NCBI GenBank assembly: GCA_002897675.1
Contig: BDSU01000028.1
Span: 1-54,032, forward strand
Reading direction: 5' to 3'
Source: a bacterium BMS3Abin02
Lineage (GTDB): Bacteria > Actinomycetota > Acidimicrobiia > Spongiisociales > UBA4744
DNA length: 54,032 bases
A program made the translations under genes and the position numbers. The stretch's first letter is position 1, and each line of letters opens with the position of its first letter. Under the pieces are notes generated by a model. That model did not search any database. It saw only the letters and a program-made list of their open reading frames with translations, and was not told where the DNA came from. This document shows, in pieces, positions 52,569-54,032 of the stretch.

Positions 52569-52814
52569 CTAGCGCCGAGGACGAGCCTCGTTGACCTTCA
52601 GCCTACGACCGCTGAAGTCGTGTCCGTCGAGTTCTTGGATGGCAGTCTTCGCCTCATCGGCATTGGCCATCTCCACGAATCCGAACCCGCGTGAGCGGCC
52701 GGTCTCCCGGTCACTGATCACGCTGGCGGAGGTCACTTCACCGTGCTCCCCGAACAGACGCTCGAGGTCGCTACCGGTGGTGTTGAAGGGAAGGTTCCCC
52801 ACATAGATATTCAT
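52569..52814 (-). CDS. RRM-domain RNA-binding protein
   Basis: 81 aa, a single RNA recognition motif. RNP2 is IYVGNLPFN and RNP1 is RGFGFVEM, with the RPRR basic end. Small RRM proteins are common in actinobacteria and cyanobacteria and often respond to cold. A long leader is likely since about 115 bases of unassigned sequence lie upstream; no promoter is clear there. Confidence 0.9.
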   Translation of the reverse strand: MNIYVGNLPFNTTGSDLERLFGEHGEVTSASVISDRETGRSRGFGFVEMANADEAKTAIQELDGHDFSGRRLKVNEARPRR

Positions 52815-53012
52815 ACTGGCTTTCGCCCTTTCCTACTGGGTCCGTCCGCCCCCCGGGTCCGCTGTCCTGTCTGACTCGGCCACACTCAGTTGGGCGGAAA
52901 GAGAAACCGGGCGAGTCGCTGCTCATGCAGCATCACTTAGGTTAGCGGATCTGGGGCCGGGCAGCGCATCGGCGGGCCCGAGGCGTAGGGTGGGACACGA
53001 GGAGATGACCCG

Positions 53013-54005
53013 ATGGCCCGCATTGAACCCGTGAAATGGCAGCCTCCTGCCGCTCCTGGACTCGTCGGCATGTACGAGGTGAACCACGCCCTCGCCGACG
53101 TCGAGATCTGGCCCGCCCCCGGCGTCGCGCCCGAGGATGTCGTTCTCGACACCCAGGGGCATGTCTACGCCGGTCTGGAAGACGGCCGAATCCTGCGTTA
53201 CGGGGCCGACGGGGGAGAGCCGGACATTCTCGCCGACACGAACGGACGGCCGCTCGGATTGGAGATCGACGGTGACGGCAACCTCGTCATCTGTGACGCG
53301 TATCGAGGGCTCCTGCGTCTCGAACCGGACGGGACGCTCAGAACGCTGGCCGACAGTTTCGAAGGCGAACCCTTCCTCGTGACGAACAACGCGGCGATCG
53401 GCACGGACGGGACGATCTACTTCAGCGTGTCCAGCACCCGGTTCGACCTGGCGCACTACAAGCTGGACCTCATGGAGCATTCGGGCACCGGGCGGCTGTT
53501 CGCCCTGCACCCCGACGGCGATCTCGAGGTGCTCCTCGACGGCCTGTACTTCTCCAACGGTGTGGCGCTGAGCGGAGGCGAGTCGTTCGTCGCGGTCGCC
53601 GAGACGGGCATGTACCGGGTGTCGCGCCTCTGGCTCGCGGGCGAGCACAAGGGCGAGGTCGACGTCCTGGTCGACAACCTGCCCGGCTTCCCGGACAACG
53701 TGTCGCAGTACGGGGGCGTGTTCTGGATCGCGATCCCGAGCCCCAGGGACAAGATCGTCGATGCGCTCGGGCCCCGTCCGTGGCTGGCCAAGGCGGTGGC
53801 AGGGCTGCCGGAACGATTCCAGCCCGCCCCGTCACGCCACGCGATCGTCGTGGGGGTGGACGAGCACGGCACGGTCGTGCACAACCTTCAGGATCCCGAC
53901 GGCGCCTATGCGGTCATCACCGGTGTGCGACAGTTCGGCGGCTACCTGTACTTCGGCAGTCTCGCCGACCCCGGGATCGCACGGCTCCGTCTGGCCGACG
54001 ACTGA
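53013..54005 (+). CDS. SMP-30/gluconolactonase- or strictosidine-synthase-like beta-propeller
   Basis: 330 aa. Repeating NHL/propeller-like blades are visible, such as PEDVVLDTQGHVYAG, GRPLGLEIDGDGNLVICDA and FLVTNNAAIGTDGTIYFS. FSNGVALSGGESFVAVAETGMYRVSRLWL is characteristic of the strictosidine-synthase-like family. Likely a lactonase or esterase with a divalent metal; substrate unknown. ATG has GAGGAGA upstream. It ends just before the window edge. Confidence 0.82.
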   Translation: MARIEPVKWQPPAAPGLVGMYEVNHALADVEIWPAPGVAPEDVVLDTQGHVYAGLEDGRILRYGADGGEPDILADTNGRPLGLEIDGDGNLVICDAYRGLLRLEPDGTLRTLADSFEGEPFLVTNNAAIGTDGTIYFSVSSTRFDLAHYKLDLMEHSGTGRLFALHPDGDLEVLLDGLYFSNGVALSGGESFVAVAETGMYRVSRLWLAGEHKGEVDVLVDNLPGFPDNVSQYGGVFWIAIPSPRDKIVDALGPRPWLAKAVAGLPERFQPAPSRHAIVVGVDEHGTVVHNLQDPDGAYAVITGVRQFGGYLYFGSLADPGIARLRLADD

Positions 54006-54032
54006 GCCGGCCGGCACACGTCGGGCCCGGCC

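Noticed and set aside
53832-54017. Short minus-strand ORF at the right end
   Set aside because: It is antisense to the beta-propeller gene, with no ribosome site or recognisable motif.

Overview
The window is high-GC DNA with dense, overlapping genes (ATGA, GTGA and TGATG junctions), many GTG starts and actinobacterial small-protein families. It most resembles an Actinomycetota chromosome, perhaps Acidimicrobiia-like; the taxonomic placement is inference. No rRNA, tRNA, CRISPR array or transposase was seen.

Left flank (1-7760): an ABC ATPase cut by the window edge; two short stress-type genes behind duplicated promoters that look MerR-regulated; an alpha/beta hydrolase coupled to a cyclopropane-fatty-acid-synthase-like methyltransferase; a family 5 uracil-DNA glycosylase; and sufD-Rieske-sufC. 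Several gaps are filled by a dispersed GC-rich hairpin repeat.

Centre (7757-42488): a catabolic island for anaerobic aromatic degradation through benzoyl-CoA. It has (i) a molybdenum 4-hydroxybenzoyl-CoA reductase, hcrCAB on the minus strand; (ii) tetR-bcrC-bcrB-activase-activase plus a small Cys-rich protein, i.e. an ATP-dependent class I benzoyl-CoA reductase; (iii) a livKHMGF-type ABC importer; (iv) a PaaK-type aryl-CoA ligase; (v) a minus-strand operon DUF35-thiolase-prpF-like-had-oah-dch covering hydration, dehydrogenation and ring cleavage of the dienoyl-CoA; and (vi) a plus-strand run of closely packed genes: LeuA-like synthase, iorA, iorB-ferredoxin fusion, korA, korB, korC, tetR, CaiB-type CoA-transferase, enoyl-CoA hydratase, SDR, aconitase-type large and small subunits, and a PAS-LuxR regulator. 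Together they could take an imported aromatic acid to its CoA ester, remove a para-hydroxyl, reduce the ring with ferredoxin electrons and ATP, open the ring and start beta-oxidation towards glutaryl-CoA and acetyl-CoA. The 2-oxoacid:ferredoxin oxidoreductases are the likely source of reduced ferredoxin. Shared palindromes in the control regions suggest TetR-type control and a second shared regulator. This is the most interesting part of the window.

Right flank (42485-54005): hemerythrin, two SDR-type enzymes, a BASS-family transporter, a ThDP enzyme, a thioredoxin-fold protein, class II fumarase, a DUF559 protein, a two-gene FetAB-like ABC system, an RRM RNA-binding protein and an SMP-30-like beta-propeller. 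Three copies of a 51-55 bp inverted repeat lie at gene ends here.
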